A stretch of DNA of 64,000 bases, from assembly GCA_001874305.1 (NCBI GenBank), contig MPCU01000008.1, positions 62,001 to 126,000 on the forward strand, given 5' to 3'. The DNA is from Bacteriovorax sp. MedPE-SWde. GTDB taxonomy: Bacteria > Bdellovibrionota > Bacteriovoracia > Bacteriovoracales > Bacteriovoracaceae. The notes under the pieces are model-generated. The model ran no database searches and was not told where the DNA came from. It saw nothing but the letters and a program-made list of their open reading frames with translations. The position numbers and the translations under genes are program-made. Shown piece after piece: positions 26,314 to 37,123 of the stretch (position 1 is its first letter; each line of letters begins with the position of its first letter).

Positions 26314-26706
26314 TTAGCTAAATGATTGCTCTTCAAGAATTTCTCTTTCAGTATCAAGATCTCTTTTCTCAGCTTTTTCTTCAGTAAATTTATCACCATA
26401 TCTAGCTTTAAGCTTAGTGATATTACGCTCCATTACTTCTTCGAATTCAAAACCTAATTCATCTGCAACAATCGCCATATACCAAAACAGATCACCCATT
26501 TCTTCTGCTAAGTTTACCTTGTCTAATTCTTTACCATAGAAGATATGTTTCTTCAGTGCATCTAAGAATTCACCAGACTCAGTCGATAGACCAATTCCAG
26601 CATGAAGAAGTCTTTTAAGACCATCATCATTTAATCTTGTATTCATTGCTTCGAAGTTCGTAGACTCTGTTCTTGTAGCGTCACTGATGTATTGTTTAGA
26701 ATTCAT
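26314..26706 (-). CDS. MazG-like nucleotide pyrophosphohydrolase
   Basis: This 130-residue protein has the all-alpha NTP pyrophosphatase core: STESGEFLDALKKH and LAEEMGDLFWYMAIVADELG supply the ExxE and ExxD metal ligands. Such enzymes hydrolyse nucleoside triphosphates to monophosphates and pyrophosphate, often cleaning up aberrant nucleotides. It is the first gene of the mazG-apbE-nqrM group; no functional link to Na+-NQR is implied. Confidence 0.85.
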   Translation of the reverse strand: MNSKQYISDATRTESTNFEAMNTRLNDDGLKRLLHAGIGLSTESGEFLDALKKHIFYGKELDKVNLAEEMGDLFWYMAIVADELGFEFEEVMERNITKLKARYGDKFTEEKAEKRDLDTEREILEEQSFS

Positions 26707-26867
26707 ATATTCCCCTTATTTCATTAAAAACACAGCGCCATAATGGCCATTTTTACTCAACTCGTCACGACACATTGGAGCAATTTAGTCGCCCTATCCA
26801 CATATTAAATAGTTAGAGATAAGAAGATTTGTCTTCCAATTATTCTAATACCTATTAATAATAAAGT

Positions 26868-27359
26868 ATGGCAAAAATGAAAGCGTATACCGAGAGAGAA
26901 CTTTATAATTACTATCATCAGGTACTAAGAGAAGTTAGTATCACTGAGGATGAAATAGTCCAAACTATCCAAAAAACTTTGGACATGATGATAAAGAATC
27001 AAGAAGATCAAATCCTTGGCCTTGGTCGAGAGAATCCTTTTGATAAACTTTCAAAAGATAAAGCTAACTCTGTAGATGATTTGATGACATCTTTTCAGGA
27101 GTCTCTTATTCAAGCTGAAAATGATGAAGGGCAAAGGAAGAAGCTCAACATAAAGCTCAGCCCCGAAACAATAGAACACACAAAAAAAGAAGTAAGAGCT
27201 GAATTTGAAAAAGGTACTAGTCTCTTTCAAGCTTCAAAAGTGTACAGTTATCTAAAAGAAGATAAGAGTGACCTGGCCTCAGAGTTAAAGCTACGTGCGA
27301 GTAGTCCGTTTAATTTACATCTTCAAATGTTAAAACTTTGGCATGAATTTAATCAATAG
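26868..27359 (+). CDS. Cytoplasmic protein of unknown function
   Basis: A 163-residue hydrophilic, probably helical protein without a signal peptide or cysteine. It starts MAKMKAYTERELYNYYHQVL and is rich in E, K and L. No ribosome site is clear before ATG 26868. I recognise no domain. It is a single gene that converges on the giant repeat protein, with one base between the two stop codons. Confidence 0.6.
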   Translation: MAKMKAYTERELYNYYHQVLREVSITEDEIVQTIQKTLDMMIKNQEDQILGLGRENPFDKLSKDKANSVDDLMTSFQESLIQAENDEGQRKKLNIKLSPETIEHTKKEVRAEFEKGTSLFQASKVYSYLKEDKSDLASELKLRASSPFNLHLQMLKLWHEFNQ

Positions 27360-27360
27360 A

Positions 27361-30300
27361 TTATAGGAAGAACTCTCCTACTCCCACAAGACCATTTTGA
27401 TGGTAGATAAAGATAATAGAATGACTTACGTTATTATAGAGAATTTTCTTTTGTCCAAAAGAACAACTCATTGTTCCAGAACCCCAAGCAAGTTCTGTTC
27501 GAGTTGTAGTAGATTTATTATACTCAATCATTTTTCCATTCGAAGCACAGTAGTAAATTTTCTCATGTCCTCCATGCCTAATCATAGCAGTTCCATATAC
27601 AGTATCAGGTAAAGTAACATAGTCATTTAGAGTTCCGTTAGGATGAGCATTTACCATACGGCTTGAGTTCGATTGCTTAAAGATCCACCCAAGAGTTGCA
27701 TCATACTGTGATGCCATCAGCCCACCGTAAGTAGGAACTCTTGTTGTTCCAACATTTATTCCGGCCGCTTCTAAGTTTCCTCTATCTGTATTATCCTGAC
27801 CCGCAAAATGACTTTGCCTATAACTATCTGCCGTATCATAAAGCTTCACGTAAGCATGAGAAGTTGTTGAGCCATTCCAACGAGACTTGTGCATCATGAC
27901 CTTTCCGTTACCATATCCAAGAATCTGGGCCGTGTACCAATCAAACTTAATATCTGAACCAATTTTACCATCTGCATTTGCGACATCATGATACCAAGTG
28001 GCACCGCCACCAACGATTGTAGACCATGAGGTACTTGAGCGAATATACCTTGCGACAGATGAGCCTGTCCCATCAAAGATATCACCAGTTGCCGGATCAG
28101 TAGAAAAAACATAGTCAGTAGTTCCATATCCTGAAGTTACATAATTAATATTTCCACCGATATTAAATTCACGATATGAGCCAGAGATATAATCACCAAT
28201 AATAAAAGTATCCATTGAAGCATTACTCTTACCAAAATTAATCATATGTGAGCCAGCAATTCTTGCAGAGAGTGCTGTACCTCCATCACCACTAGATGGG
28301 AATTGCCCAGAAATTGTAACGATATTTCCTGCATCATCAATAGTTCTAATTAATCCATGGTCATTCATAAAGACTTGACCTTTTTTACTAACATGAAATC
28401 CTTCAAGGTATATAGAACATGACGTGGCCAAAGTACCATCGGCACATGGTGTAGGAGTATATGATCCTGTACCAGCTATTCTTATAAAGGTATTTGTATT
28501 GTGATCATATTTAAAAATCTCTCGCCTTAACTGACTATCTGCATATACATAACCGTCTAATCCTGATTTGTATGAAGCATAGACATTACCCGCAATATCA
28601 AAAGGAGCAATCGCTTTATATGTTGTATTTGGACTACCATTACCGAAGTCTAATCTTGCGACTCTATTTAAAGTATTCCCTGGGACATTCTGTCTTACAG
28701 AAATTTGCATATGTTCTAGTGCTGAAGATAATGGATTGTAAGCAACTGCTAAACTTACGGTTGGTTTCCCGGCCCATGAATAAGCGGCATCAGTATACAT
28801 CCCAGGTCCTTCAACTTCGACTTTATAAACTCTCTTATTAGAGGCCTTATAATGTCTCCACTTAGTCCCTGTATATGATCCACTTTTAAAATAGATATCA
28901 CCATTTGGTAGTGGATTAATCGCAGAGAACTTATAACTATAGTCTGTAATTTTAATTTGATTAAATGCAACGTCATTTCCAGGATCACTTGAAGATCCTC
29001 CACCAATAATAGTATCAATAGTCCATGGTGTTGTGTTCATATCAATTCTTCTAATACGATCACTATCAAGAACAAGTAGCCCATTATCATGATCAAGAAC
29101 AATTGCTTGGATATATTTAAATTGTGCCCCGGAGATTGGACCTCCATCCCCTACGGACGCCCCAGTCACAGGAATTAATTCATTAGCAACACCTGTTGCA
29201 GGGTTTACCCAAATAAGTCCAACATCACTATCTCTTACAAAGATATCACCTTTTTCAGTTACAACTAATGAGTTCATATCATCATAATGTGAAGAAGATC
29301 GTGTTCTATAGACAACAGAACGTCCTGAACCGCCAACACCTTTTTCAGTGTTACCGGCAATAACTCTAAACTGATTCTCATTCATAGGTACAGAAGTTAA
29401 GAAAGTTTCAGCACTACTTGTATCTTCTGCTACAACTCTTACTTTAAAATACCCTGAACTCGGAGCAGCTGCTGTCAATTTAAGACAACCAGTTTCTACA
29501 CCGCTAATAGTACAACCTGTTCCCTGAACATTCGGTACTGAAGATTGAAGTAATGTGTAGTTAACATCATCTGTTGTATAGAAAATACTTATAGGACTAG
29601 CAATAAAGCCTTCTAGATCATATGCTCTCCACTTCACATAAATATCTGCCCCTGCTGCAAACTGTAGCTGCCCTAGAGTCGCAGGACTTGCCGGAGTATT
29701 TGTATTTGCAACAGTTAAATCTGAAACTTGAGGAGGTGAACCTGGAGAATAGATTACAGAAGCTTTATCAACACCGATTGTATTTGTATTAACAGAAATA
29801 TTTCCAGCAGCATCAGCTACCCATGCATAGACATCATACGATTTAGCAACAAACCCAACTCTAAAGTAATAACTATCAGTTGTTTGGATATTAAGAGCTG
29901 TACTTCTTAGTCCTACAGGTAGAGCACTCCAACAAGAGTCATTCATATCCGTAGGAGCAGTTGAGTTATCGTACCTCATACACATATATGTTATTTTTGA
30001 TGATGCATCTGCACCAGTTGTTGTAACGAGAATATTGTTATTTTCAGCAACAGCAACTCCATCATTCACATCAAATGAAGAAAGTGTTGGTGTACTACCA
30101 TCAATAACTAAACTCTTAACAGCAGTAGTTGAGTTACCTGCTTGATCAGTAAATGAGACTTCTAATTGAGCAGTAAGTGTAGTTCCACCAGGATTAAAGT
30201 TAATAGAATAACCTTGATTTGATAATGGCCCAGCACCACTAGAAACACTTCCTAGAGTTGTCCAAGATGAGCCATTAAAATAACGAGTTACAAATGAGTC

Positions 30301-33300
30301 CCCTGCTCCAGCGTGAAGCTCACTCATTGTCCAAGAGAAATTTTGTGCTATATTCGCCTTATAGGCCTCATTGAATGCAATATTAATGATTGGTGCTGTA
30401 GAATCGATTGTAAATACACCAGACTCTGTCGTTGTTGAATTTCCAGCTAGATCCGTATAGTTAACTCTATACTTAACAACACTTGAATCAATAGAAGCAA
30501 TCGTCCAACTATAATTGAATCCTGTTGTAGAGAGTGGCCCATTTAATAATGCTTTATTTCCAATAGAAACCCAGCTAGATCCATTATAATATTCAAGACT
30601 CATATTCTGTGAAGAACTAGAGTTAACTTCTGTTACAGTCCAAGCTAAATTTTGGGTCGCACCACCTTTTAATAATGCTGGAGTCGTTAAACTAAGTACA
30701 GGAGAAGTAACATCATAGATGATATTTAGATCTGTAGAAGTAAGGGATACATTATTTTGAGCATCCTTAGTCCAGGCCTTTAATGTATGACTTCCCTCTG
30801 TCGCAGACGCGAGTGTATAAGAAGTACCTCCGGCCACTGTAGTACAAGTAACCCATGAAGCGTCACCACTGGCCGGCCTTGCTCCTTCATTTACTAAGAC
30901 TTCAGCAAAGTCTGTACATGAAGATACAGTAAGAGTGTTTGAAGTACTATTTGTATACTGATTAGAATGTAGAGCTATGCCAGGTGCTGCAGGAGGTGTT
31001 TTATCTGAAACATTGATAGTAACTGTAGCAACAGATGACGAGTCTACTGTCCCATCATATACAAGATATGTAAATGTATCTGCACCATGAAAGTTAGTAT
31101 TTGATATATAGCTACATGATAGATCTGTCCCATATGATCCAGCAGTAATACAATTAGAAAGTACTCCATTGGATGGCGCAGAGATTACTTTATAAGATAA
31201 TGAATCTAAATCAACATCACTTCCGGAGTTTAATGTGAAATTGATATTGATATTGTCATCAACATTAAAACTTTGATTTGCACCAATTAGAGGTAAATCG
31301 TTTATCGGATTTATTGTAATATTGACAGTAGTTACAGATGCCGAGTTAGCAATTCCATCATTAACCCTATAGGTAAAACTATCTGCACCATTTTCATTAA
31401 GATTTGGAGTATAGCGACATGATAGATCAATAGTTCCACCCATACAATTACTAAGAACACCTTTGCTTGGCCCAGTAACAACAGTATAAGTTAGAGTTTG
31501 AGGGTCGACATCCGTCCCAGGATTCGCATTAAAGTCTAGTAGCGTATCTTCATTAGTCGCAAGATTCATATCGCTTCCAACGACAGGTAAATCATTAACA
31601 GAGTTAACAGTGATATTTACAGTCGTTAAAGCGGAGTTTAGCGCGCCATCATTTGCTCTATAAGTAAAACTGTCTACCCCATTAAAGTTCAATGCTGGAG
31701 TGTATGTACAAGTTACATCAGCATCAGATGCCATACAGTTTGAAAGAGCTCCATTTGAAGGTGAACTTACTACACTATATGTTAAAGAATCAAGATCAAC
31801 ATCTGTTGCAACATTGGCCGTAAAATTTAATACGACATCTTCATTTGTTGCAAGATTCATTGTCGCACCTGCAACTGGAGCGTCGTTTACTGGGTTCACA
31901 GTAATCGTAACTGTAGTATTAGCTGTATTTAGCGATCCATCTGTCGCACGATAAACGAAAGTATCAGTTCCATAGAAATTTAAATTAGGAGTATATGTAC
32001 AAGTAACATCGGCATCACTACTCATACAGTTGCTTAACGTACCATTAGTTGGTGCTGTTACAACTGAATAAAAAAGAATATCTAAGTCAATATCTGAAGC
32101 TGAATTAGCTGTAAAATTTAAGACTGTATCTTCATTTGTAGATATCGCCAAATTTGCTGCGGCCACTGGTCCATCATTAATAGGGTTAACTGCAATTGTC
32201 ACAGTAACAATCGCAGAGTCCAATGCTCCATCATTTGATTTATAAGTAAAAGAATCAGCGCCATTAAAGTTTGCAGTTGGACTATATGTACAACTGATAT
32301 CACCATCTGAGGCCATACAATTTGTTAAAGTTCCATTTGTTGGAGCAGTAACTATAGAATAAGATAAAGTATCTAGGTCAACATCCGTATGTAGTGTTGC
32401 CGTAAAATTAAGAACTGTATCTTCGTTAGTTGCTATAGCGTAGTTAGCAGGAGAAACTGGTTGATCATTTACAGGGTTAACAGTTATTGAAACGGTGGCC
32501 ACTGAAGAGTTAATAGTTCCATCATTAATTCTATAAGTGAAGGAATCAGATCCATTAAAATTTAGATTTGGTGTATACACACAATCAAGGTCTGTATCAC
32601 TTGCCATACAAGCAGATAAAGTTCCATTCGCTGGCCCAGTTACAACAGAGTAAGTTAAAGCGTCGAGATCAATATCACTACCTGCATTGATTGATATATT
32701 TAATATATTATCTTCATTTACAGCAACATTCTGATTTGCTCCAGTTGTCGGTGTATTATTCGATGATGTAAAACTTAGAGAACTTGATACACTATCTGGT
32801 CCACAGGCCCAGCCAAGACTTGCAACCTTAGCCCCTTTTGAAGTTGGTGCTGCCGAAATAGAGACAGTACAACTTGCACTGACTCCTAGATCATTATTTG
32901 AGCATGTAGTACTAACAAGATTAAATTCTGAAGCATTCGCTCCTGTTAAGGCGACTGACCCACAGCTATCCCCTGCTGCGGTCCCACTATTTGTTATAGT
33001 AAATAATTGCGGAGCTGTCGTTGACTTGGAAAGTACACTTCCAAAATCATGTGATGCTAAAGAGATACCAAGACTTGGTTTATCAATGCTAAAGCTACTT
33101 GATTCAACGACTGTCGATCGAGCGGCAAGGTCAGTATAAGAAACTCTTATTTTGGCATTAGCAATAAATGTATTTGCAAGAAAATTCGTCGAGCTAAATA
33201 TAGTTCCACCATGCGGACCATTTGTTACAGCAATATTTGGAAGCGCAGACCAAGTAGCTCCATTGTAGAAGTCGACACTAAAATTCTGTGAATTATCTGC

Positions 33301-35142
33301 ATTGGCCTCAACTAAGGACCAGCTAAATGTATGACTTTGATTAGCTCTATAGCCTGCAACAATATTAGTGAATACAATAGCAGGGTCCGTATTATCCAAT
33401 ATAAGTGGAGTATCTTGTGATAATAAGCTCATTCTTCCAGCACTATCTCTAGACCATACTTCTACGCTTACAGGACCTTCCGGTGAAGTAATTGAATATG
33501 GTATAGTCTGAGTCCCTGGAGTATTACATGAGTATGTAAAATCACCATTTACAGGAGTAACACCATTTTCAACAATCGCAAGGTTAGAAAATGTCTCACA
33601 GTTCGCATAAACACCACCACCAAGATCTGCCCCATTATTCATATCAAGAAGTATATTTCTTGTAGAAGAGGGACTAGCGCTTCCAACATTTAATGTAATT
33701 GACGGAACTATCGCAGGAAAAATATCTGTGTTAGAAATTGCATAATTAAATTCATGGTACGGAACACTTGTATCAACGTTAGCATCTCCACCATTCTTAC
33801 GCCCTACCCTCAAGGTAACATTTGTCACTAGGCCAGCATTTGCAGAAGGAGCATATAGGTATGTAGTTGAGTTAGATTCTGTACTACCTTCAACTATCCA
33901 CTGATAAGCAATCGCATATGTTCCTAACCAGTGTGAAGCTTGGATATTAAAAGTTCCATTCGACTTTTCATTTAAAGAGTTTGGAATAGTTATAAGATCT
34001 ATTTCTGGCGCTGCCTCAGCTAGAACACTGTGGCTATTTCCGTCAAAGGCCTTACCAAAAGAAGCTTGTCCATCAGTATTTGAAATAAGGTCATTATAGG
34101 CATCTTCTGGAGTATCATCCATTGTGATATTACTTTGAATTACAGCAATTGCTTTTTCCATGTCTTCAGCTGAGGCAGTTGGAATATCATTTACTAAAGG
34201 TGTTTTTACAACTTTAGAAATCAAAGTTGATGCCGGTGAAAGCTCTTGATTAGAATAAAAGCTTGTTACAATTCTCTCGTATGATTCAGTACAACCGATC
34301 GTTCTTAACATGTAGCGAGTCGGTGTTGAGATATCTAATCCGAGAGCGACGGGATCAAATTCAAAAGCTACATCACTTTCTAAATCTTTCGCTCCAAGAG
34401 GATTATCGGCCAGAACAGTCATTGACAGAATATCAAATAATTCAATTTTAGGTGTCGTACATGTAACAGCAGCATATGCTGAAGAAGATAGCTTTCGTAT
34501 CAATGGGGCTTGATAAACAACCTTTCCAGATAAAGGCGTAACCTGCCCCTTTATTCTCGCAGGCACAGAGGCCTCTACTTTATTGCTACTTTCACTATTA
34601 ACTGTAGAGCTAGTGTCTTCTTCAATACTGTTTTTAGAATTTTCAGAGTCTGAGCTTAAAGTATTCGAAGAAAATACCACTGGATTATTTCCACCAAGCC
34701 CATCATCTTTTAATGCATGAGCAGGCTTTCGATTTCCAGAAATCTCCTCTTCTATTTGAAGCTGCGCTTTAACATTCTTATGATTTTTTTCACTTCTTCC
34801 AACTCGAGAGACTTTTTCTTTCTTCGAGTCATCTGAATAATAAGACTTACCTGAAGTACCGTGGATACCTCCACTCTTTGAAGCTCCTTTAAATAAAGAT
34901 TCTTCGCCTGCTTTATCAAATGACTTTGAAGAAGGTCTTCTACTTGTTTGACTTAAAGTTTTATTTCCAACCTTCAGAGAATATTTCTCAATTCTCGTTA
35001 GTGGAAGTCCATTTTCATCAATTAGATTTATACTTTGAGGACTTTTTGAAAGGTCACTTGCAATATACACCACTGCCCCACACAAAACAGAGAGCGCAGC
35101 TAGGGTATTCTTAAATTTAAGTAGTAAACCTACTATCTTCAC
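27361..35142 (-). CDS. Giant secreted tandem-95 / Ig-like / NHL repeat protein
   Basis: A 2593-residue protein starting at GTG 35142. Residues 8-30 are a hydrophobic signal-anchor or signal peptide, then a charged, low-complexity stretch to about 200. After a beta-rich region (200-580) come an Ig-like domain (about 590-690), an ASPM/SPD2/Hydin-like domain (GISLASHDFGSVLSKST, about 690-790), six tandem-95/cadherin-like repeats (about 794-1377), further Ig-like domains (1380-1790), and a C-terminal beta-propeller-like region with NHL-type repeats (about 1940-2593, for example GDGGPISGAQF and GDGGTALSARI). It is probably exposed on the cell surface or secreted and may mediate adhesion, with Ca2+ bound by the DxDLD motifs. 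No sorting signal is evident at the C-terminus. Confidence 0.82.
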   Translation of the reverse strand: MKIVGLLLKFKNTLAALSVLCGAVVYIASDLSKSPQSINLIDENGLPLTRIEKYSLKVGNKTLSQTSRRPSSKSFDKAGEESLFKGASKSGGIHGTSGKSYYSDDSKKEKVSRVGRSEKNHKNVKAQLQIEEEISGNRKPAHALKDDGLGGNNPVVFSSNTLSSDSENSKNSIEEDTSSTVNSESSNKVEASVPARIKGQVTPLSGKVVYQAPLIRKLSSSAYAAVTCTTPKIELFDILSMTVLADNPLGAKDLESDVAFEFDPVALGLDISTPTRYMLRTIGCTESYERIVTSFYSNQELSPASTLISKVVKTPLVNDIPTASAEDMEKAIAVIQSNITMDDTPEDAYNDLISNTDGQASFGKAFDGNSHSVLAEAAPEIDLITIPNSLNEKSNGTFNIQASHWLGTYAIAYQWIVEGSTESNSTTYLYAPSANAGLVTNVTLRVGRKNGGDANVDTSVPYHEFNYAISNTDIFPAIVPSITLNVGSASPSSTRNILLDMNNGADLGGGVYANCETFSNLAIVENGVTPVNGDFTYSCNTPGTQTIPYSITSPEGPVSVEVWSRDSAGRMSLLSQDTPLILDNTDPAIVFTNIVAGYRANQSHTFSWSLVEANADNSQNFSVDFYNGATWSALPNIAVTNGPHGGTIFSSTNFLANTFIANAKIRVSYTDLAARSTVVESSSFSIDKPSLGISLASHDFGSVLSKSTTAPQLFTITNSGTAAGDSCGSVALTGANASEFNLVSTTCSNNDLGVSASCTVSISAAPTSKGAKVASLGWACGPDSVSSSLSFTSSNNTPTTGANQNVAVNEDNILNISINAGSDIDLDALTYSVVTGPANGTLSACMASDTDLDCVYTPNLNFNGSDSFTYRINDGTINSSVATVSITVNPVNDQPVSPANYAIATNEDTVLNFTATLHTDVDLDTLSYSIVTAPTNGTLTNCMASDGDISCTYSPTANFNGADSFTYKSNDGALDSAIVTVTIAVNPINDGPVAAANLAISTNEDTVLNFTANSASDIDLDILFYSVVTAPTNGTLSNCMSSDADVTCTYTPNLNFYGTDTFVYRATDGSLNTANTTVTITVNPVNDAPVAGATMNLATNEDVVLNFTANVATDVDLDSLTYSVVSSPSNGALSNCMASDADVTCTYTPALNFNGVDSFTYRANDGALNSALTTVNITVNSVNDLPVVGSDMNLATNEDTLLDFNANPGTDVDPQTLTYTVVTGPSKGVLSNCMGGTIDLSCRYTPNLNENGADSFTYRVNDGIANSASVTTVNITINPINDLPLIGANQSFNVDDNININFTLNSGSDVDLDSLSYKVISAPSNGVLSNCITAGSYGTDLSCSYISNTNFHGADTFTYLVYDGTVDSSSVATVTINVSDKTPPAAPGIALHSNQYTNSTSNTLTVSSCTDFAEVLVNEGARPASGDASWVTCTTVAGGTSYTLASATEGSHTLKAWTKDAQNNVSLTSTDLNIIYDVTSPVLSLTTPALLKGGATQNLAWTVTEVNSSSSQNMSLEYYNGSSWVSIGNKALLNGPLSTTGFNYSWTIASIDSSVVKYRVNYTDLAGNSTTTESGVFTIDSTAPIINIAFNEAYKANIAQNFSWTMSELHAGAGDSFVTRYFNGSSWTTLGSVSSGAGPLSNQGYSINFNPGGTTLTAQLEVSFTDQAGNSTTAVKSLVIDGSTPTLSSFDVNDGVAVAENNNILVTTTGADASSKITYMCMRYDNSTAPTDMNDSCWSALPVGLRSTALNIQTTDSYYFRVGFVAKSYDVYAWVADAAGNISVNTNTIGVDKASVIYSPGSPPQVSDLTVANTNTPASPATLGQLQFAAGADIYVKWRAYDLEGFIASPISIFYTTDDVNYTLLQSSVPNVQGTGCTISGVETGCLKLTAAAPSSGYFKVRVVAEDTSSAETFLTSVPMNENQFRVIAGNTEKGVGGSGRSVVYRTRSSSHYDDMNSLVVTEKGDIFVRDSDVGLIWVNPATGVANELIPVTGASVGDGGPISGAQFKYIQAIVLDHDNGLLVLDSDRIRRIDMNTTPWTIDTIIGGGSSSDPGNDVAFNQIKITDYSYKFSAINPLPNGDIYFKSGSYTGTKWRHYKASNKRVYKVEVEGPGMYTDAAYSWAGKPTVSLAVAYNPLSSALEHMQISVRQNVPGNTLNRVARLDFGNGSPNTTYKAIAPFDIAGNVYASYKSGLDGYVYADSQLRREIFKYDHNTNTFIRIAGTGSYTPTPCADGTLATSCSIYLEGFHVSKKGQVFMNDHGLIRTIDDAGNIVTISGQFPSSGDGGTALSARIAGSHMINFGKSNASMDTFIIGDYISGSYREFNIGGNINYVTSGYGTTDYVFSTDPATGDIFDGTGSSVARYIRSSTSWSTIVGGGATWYHDVANADGKIGSDIKFDWYTAQILGYGNGKVMMHKSRWNGSTTSHAYVKLYDTADSYRQSHFAGQDNTDRGNLEAAGINVGTTRVPTYGGLMASQYDATLGWIFKQSNSSRMVNAHPNGTLNDYVTLPDTVYGTAMIRHGGHEKIYYCASNGKMIEYNKSTTTRTELAWGSGTMSCSFGQKKILYNNVSHSIIFIYHQNGLVGVGEFFL
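31005..32760 (-). repeat. Six ~97-residue tandem-95 repeats in the giant protein
   Basis: Six consecutive units of about 291 bases encode cadherin-like repeats with consensus NEDTVLNF, a D-[IV]-DLD acidic motif, LSNCM..D...CTY, F.G.DSFTYR..DG and a VNP[IV]ND end. Each unit carries one conserved Cys pair. Units 2-4 are closest to each other; the first and last are more diverged. Confidence 0.85.
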
Positions 35143-35331
35143 AACAAACGTACCTCTAGTTGAAGATTCTTAAGCTATCTTAACTCAATAGCATCACTCC
35201 CTATTCGGTCGAATGATATCAAATACTTAGTATATTTTAATAACGTGCTTTCTTGAGATAGTGCCAAGAATGATTGGTAAAAGGTCTAAATTTATGGAAT
35301 TGCTAGGAAAAACTGATTTTATTTACTTACT

Positions 35332-37065
35332 TTAACTTAAGAAAATCTTCTCTCTAACTTTCCAAAAGTGCTTTGCATGCCTCGCAATGACAAACTTGGG
35401 CATCCTAAATAGCTCGGACTGCTCAATTACACTTTCAGGCGTTTCAAAGCGCAACTTCTTTTCGCCAACACCAGGGTTTCTCAAATGTCTTTTTACAAAT
35501 CCATGATAGAAGGCCCCATTAGAGCTATAGTCGCCCATATAAAAGAACTCACTTAAGTGCTCACCATCAAGATCATAGTATCGAACCTCAAGTCTTGTAT
35601 TCCCTTTTTTGTCAGGAGAATCGAAGAAGTACATCGAATCAGGCTTCATAATATGGGCATCTTTTAATTGCATCGCTTCTTTCAACTTACTATCCGGATC
35701 AGAGAGTATATGATCACATTCTCTACAGTTTCTTGCTGCAATATCATTTTCAGCACCGCACTTATCACACTCTTTGAATCGAAAACGATAACCACACTTT
35801 ATCAGTTTCAGTTCACCATTTTCTTCTAGCTCATGTGCACCCTGACATTGTCTTCCAAAGTGCTCAACAACCTCACCAAACTCATCTTTCTTACCCCAAA
35901 AAATATTTGTGATTCCACATTGAGGACAGAGAATATCGACAGGTTCTGTATCTTCACAAGGCCTGTATTCCCCTACTTCAGGGCTAAAGAGATTATGATC
36001 CTGTCCCGTGTAATCAAGAATAAGACAGTCCTCTTTTCCTTCACTTAGTCTAAGTCCACGGCCAACAATTTGTTGATATAAACTTACAGATTCGGTAGGT
36101 CTAAGCACTGCAATGAGATCAACATGGGGAGCATCAAATCCAGTCGTAAGAACTGATACATTCACCAGATACTTATACTCACGTGCCTTAAATTTTCGAA
36201 TAATTTCGTCACGCTCTATCTGGGGAGTTTCTCCTGTAACAATGACACTAATATCTTTTGGTAAGTTAGAAAGAATTTCATTTGCATGTCTTACAGTTGA
36301 AGCAAAAATCATGACACCATTTCTCTCTGTAGACTCTTCCATGATATGACCAACTATACCGGGAGTCACTCTCGCCTGATCGTGAAGAATTTTCTCAATC
36401 TCTCTTTGTGCATGTCCTGCCTCATCAAGGCTTGAGAAATCATAACAGGCCACAGGGGCATCAACTTTTATAGGAGGTGTTAAATATCCGTTCTTAATCA
36501 TAAATGATAAAGGAAGTTCAAAAATACATTTCTTAAAGAAACGATCAGCATCAGTTTTCATATGCCCTTTGTGATGGAAATTAAATATCCACCCAAGACC
36601 AAGTCGATAAGGAGTAGCAGTCAATCCAAGAATACAAAGTCTCTTAGAGCCTTCTTTAAGCTTTGAAATAACTTTATGATATTGAGTGTCTCCAGAAATA
36701 GAAACACGGTGGCACTCATCTATGATCACAAGAGAGAAGTTTTCAAAGAACTCATCATCTGCTCTCGCAATAGATTGAATGCTTCCAAAAATTACTTTCT
36801 TTGAAGAGTCTTTTCTATTAAGGCCCGCTGAATATATTCCGGCCTTAAGATCATAGCTTTCATATTTTTGATGATTTTGCTCTACGAGTTCTTTTACATG
36901 GGCCAAGACAAGAACACGCCCATTTGCAATTTTTGCTAGTTCAGCAATAACGAGCGATTTTCCAGCACCTGTTGGAAGAACAACAACCGCAGGATCAATA
37001 GTTTTTCTAAAATGTTCAATTGTCTTATCAACAGACTCTTGTTGGTATGGTCTTAGCTTGTACAC
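35332..37065 (-). CDS. radD: RadD-like superfamily 2 DNA helicase
   Basis: The 577-residue protein follows E. coli RadD (YejH) closely through its N-terminus: LRPYQQESVD, Walker A LPTGAGKS (30-37), VLVLAHVKELVEQNH, D116ECH, GLTATPYRLGLGW and the late motif QQIVGRGLRLSEG. RadD is a DNA-dependent ATPase linked to double-strand break repair and to RecA and SSB. The C-terminus contains zinc-binding cysteines (LCPQCG and CDKCGAEN..CREC). It is transcribed alone and downstream of nothing obvious; the giant repeat protein gene lies 189 bases on. Confidence 0.92.
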   Translation of the reverse strand: MYKLRPYQQESVDKTIEHFRKTIDPAVVVLPTGAGKSLVIAELAKIANGRVLVLAHVKELVEQNHQKYESYDLKAGIYSAGLNRKDSSKKVIFGSIQSIARADDEFFENFSLVIIDECHRVSISGDTQYHKVISKLKEGSKRLCILGLTATPYRLGLGWIFNFHHKGHMKTDADRFFKKCIFELPLSFMIKNGYLTPPIKVDAPVACYDFSSLDEAGHAQREIEKILHDQARVTPGIVGHIMEESTERNGVMIFASTVRHANEILSNLPKDISVIVTGETPQIERDEIIRKFKAREYKYLVNVSVLTTGFDAPHVDLIAVLRPTESVSLYQQIVGRGLRLSEGKEDCLILDYTGQDHNLFSPEVGEYRPCEDTEPVDILCPQCGITNIFWGKKDEFGEVVEHFGRQCQGAHELEENGELKLIKCGYRFRFKECDKCGAENDIAARNCRECDHILSDPDSKLKEAMQLKDAHIMKPDSMYFFDSPDKKGNTRLEVRYYDLDGEHLSEFFYMGDYSSNGAFYHGFVKRHLRNPGVGEKKLRFETPESVIEQSELFRMPKFVIARHAKHFWKVREKIFLS

Positions 37066-37123
37066 AAACTAACTATATCAATATGGACATTACAATTCTA
37101 GACCAATATTAAAGTCATTTTCT

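Noticed and set aside
31005-32760. The regular ~291-base repeats as a CRISPR-like or mobile array
   Set aside because: They are in frame throughout and encode tandem-95 protein repeats; there are no short palindromic repeats with unique spacers.
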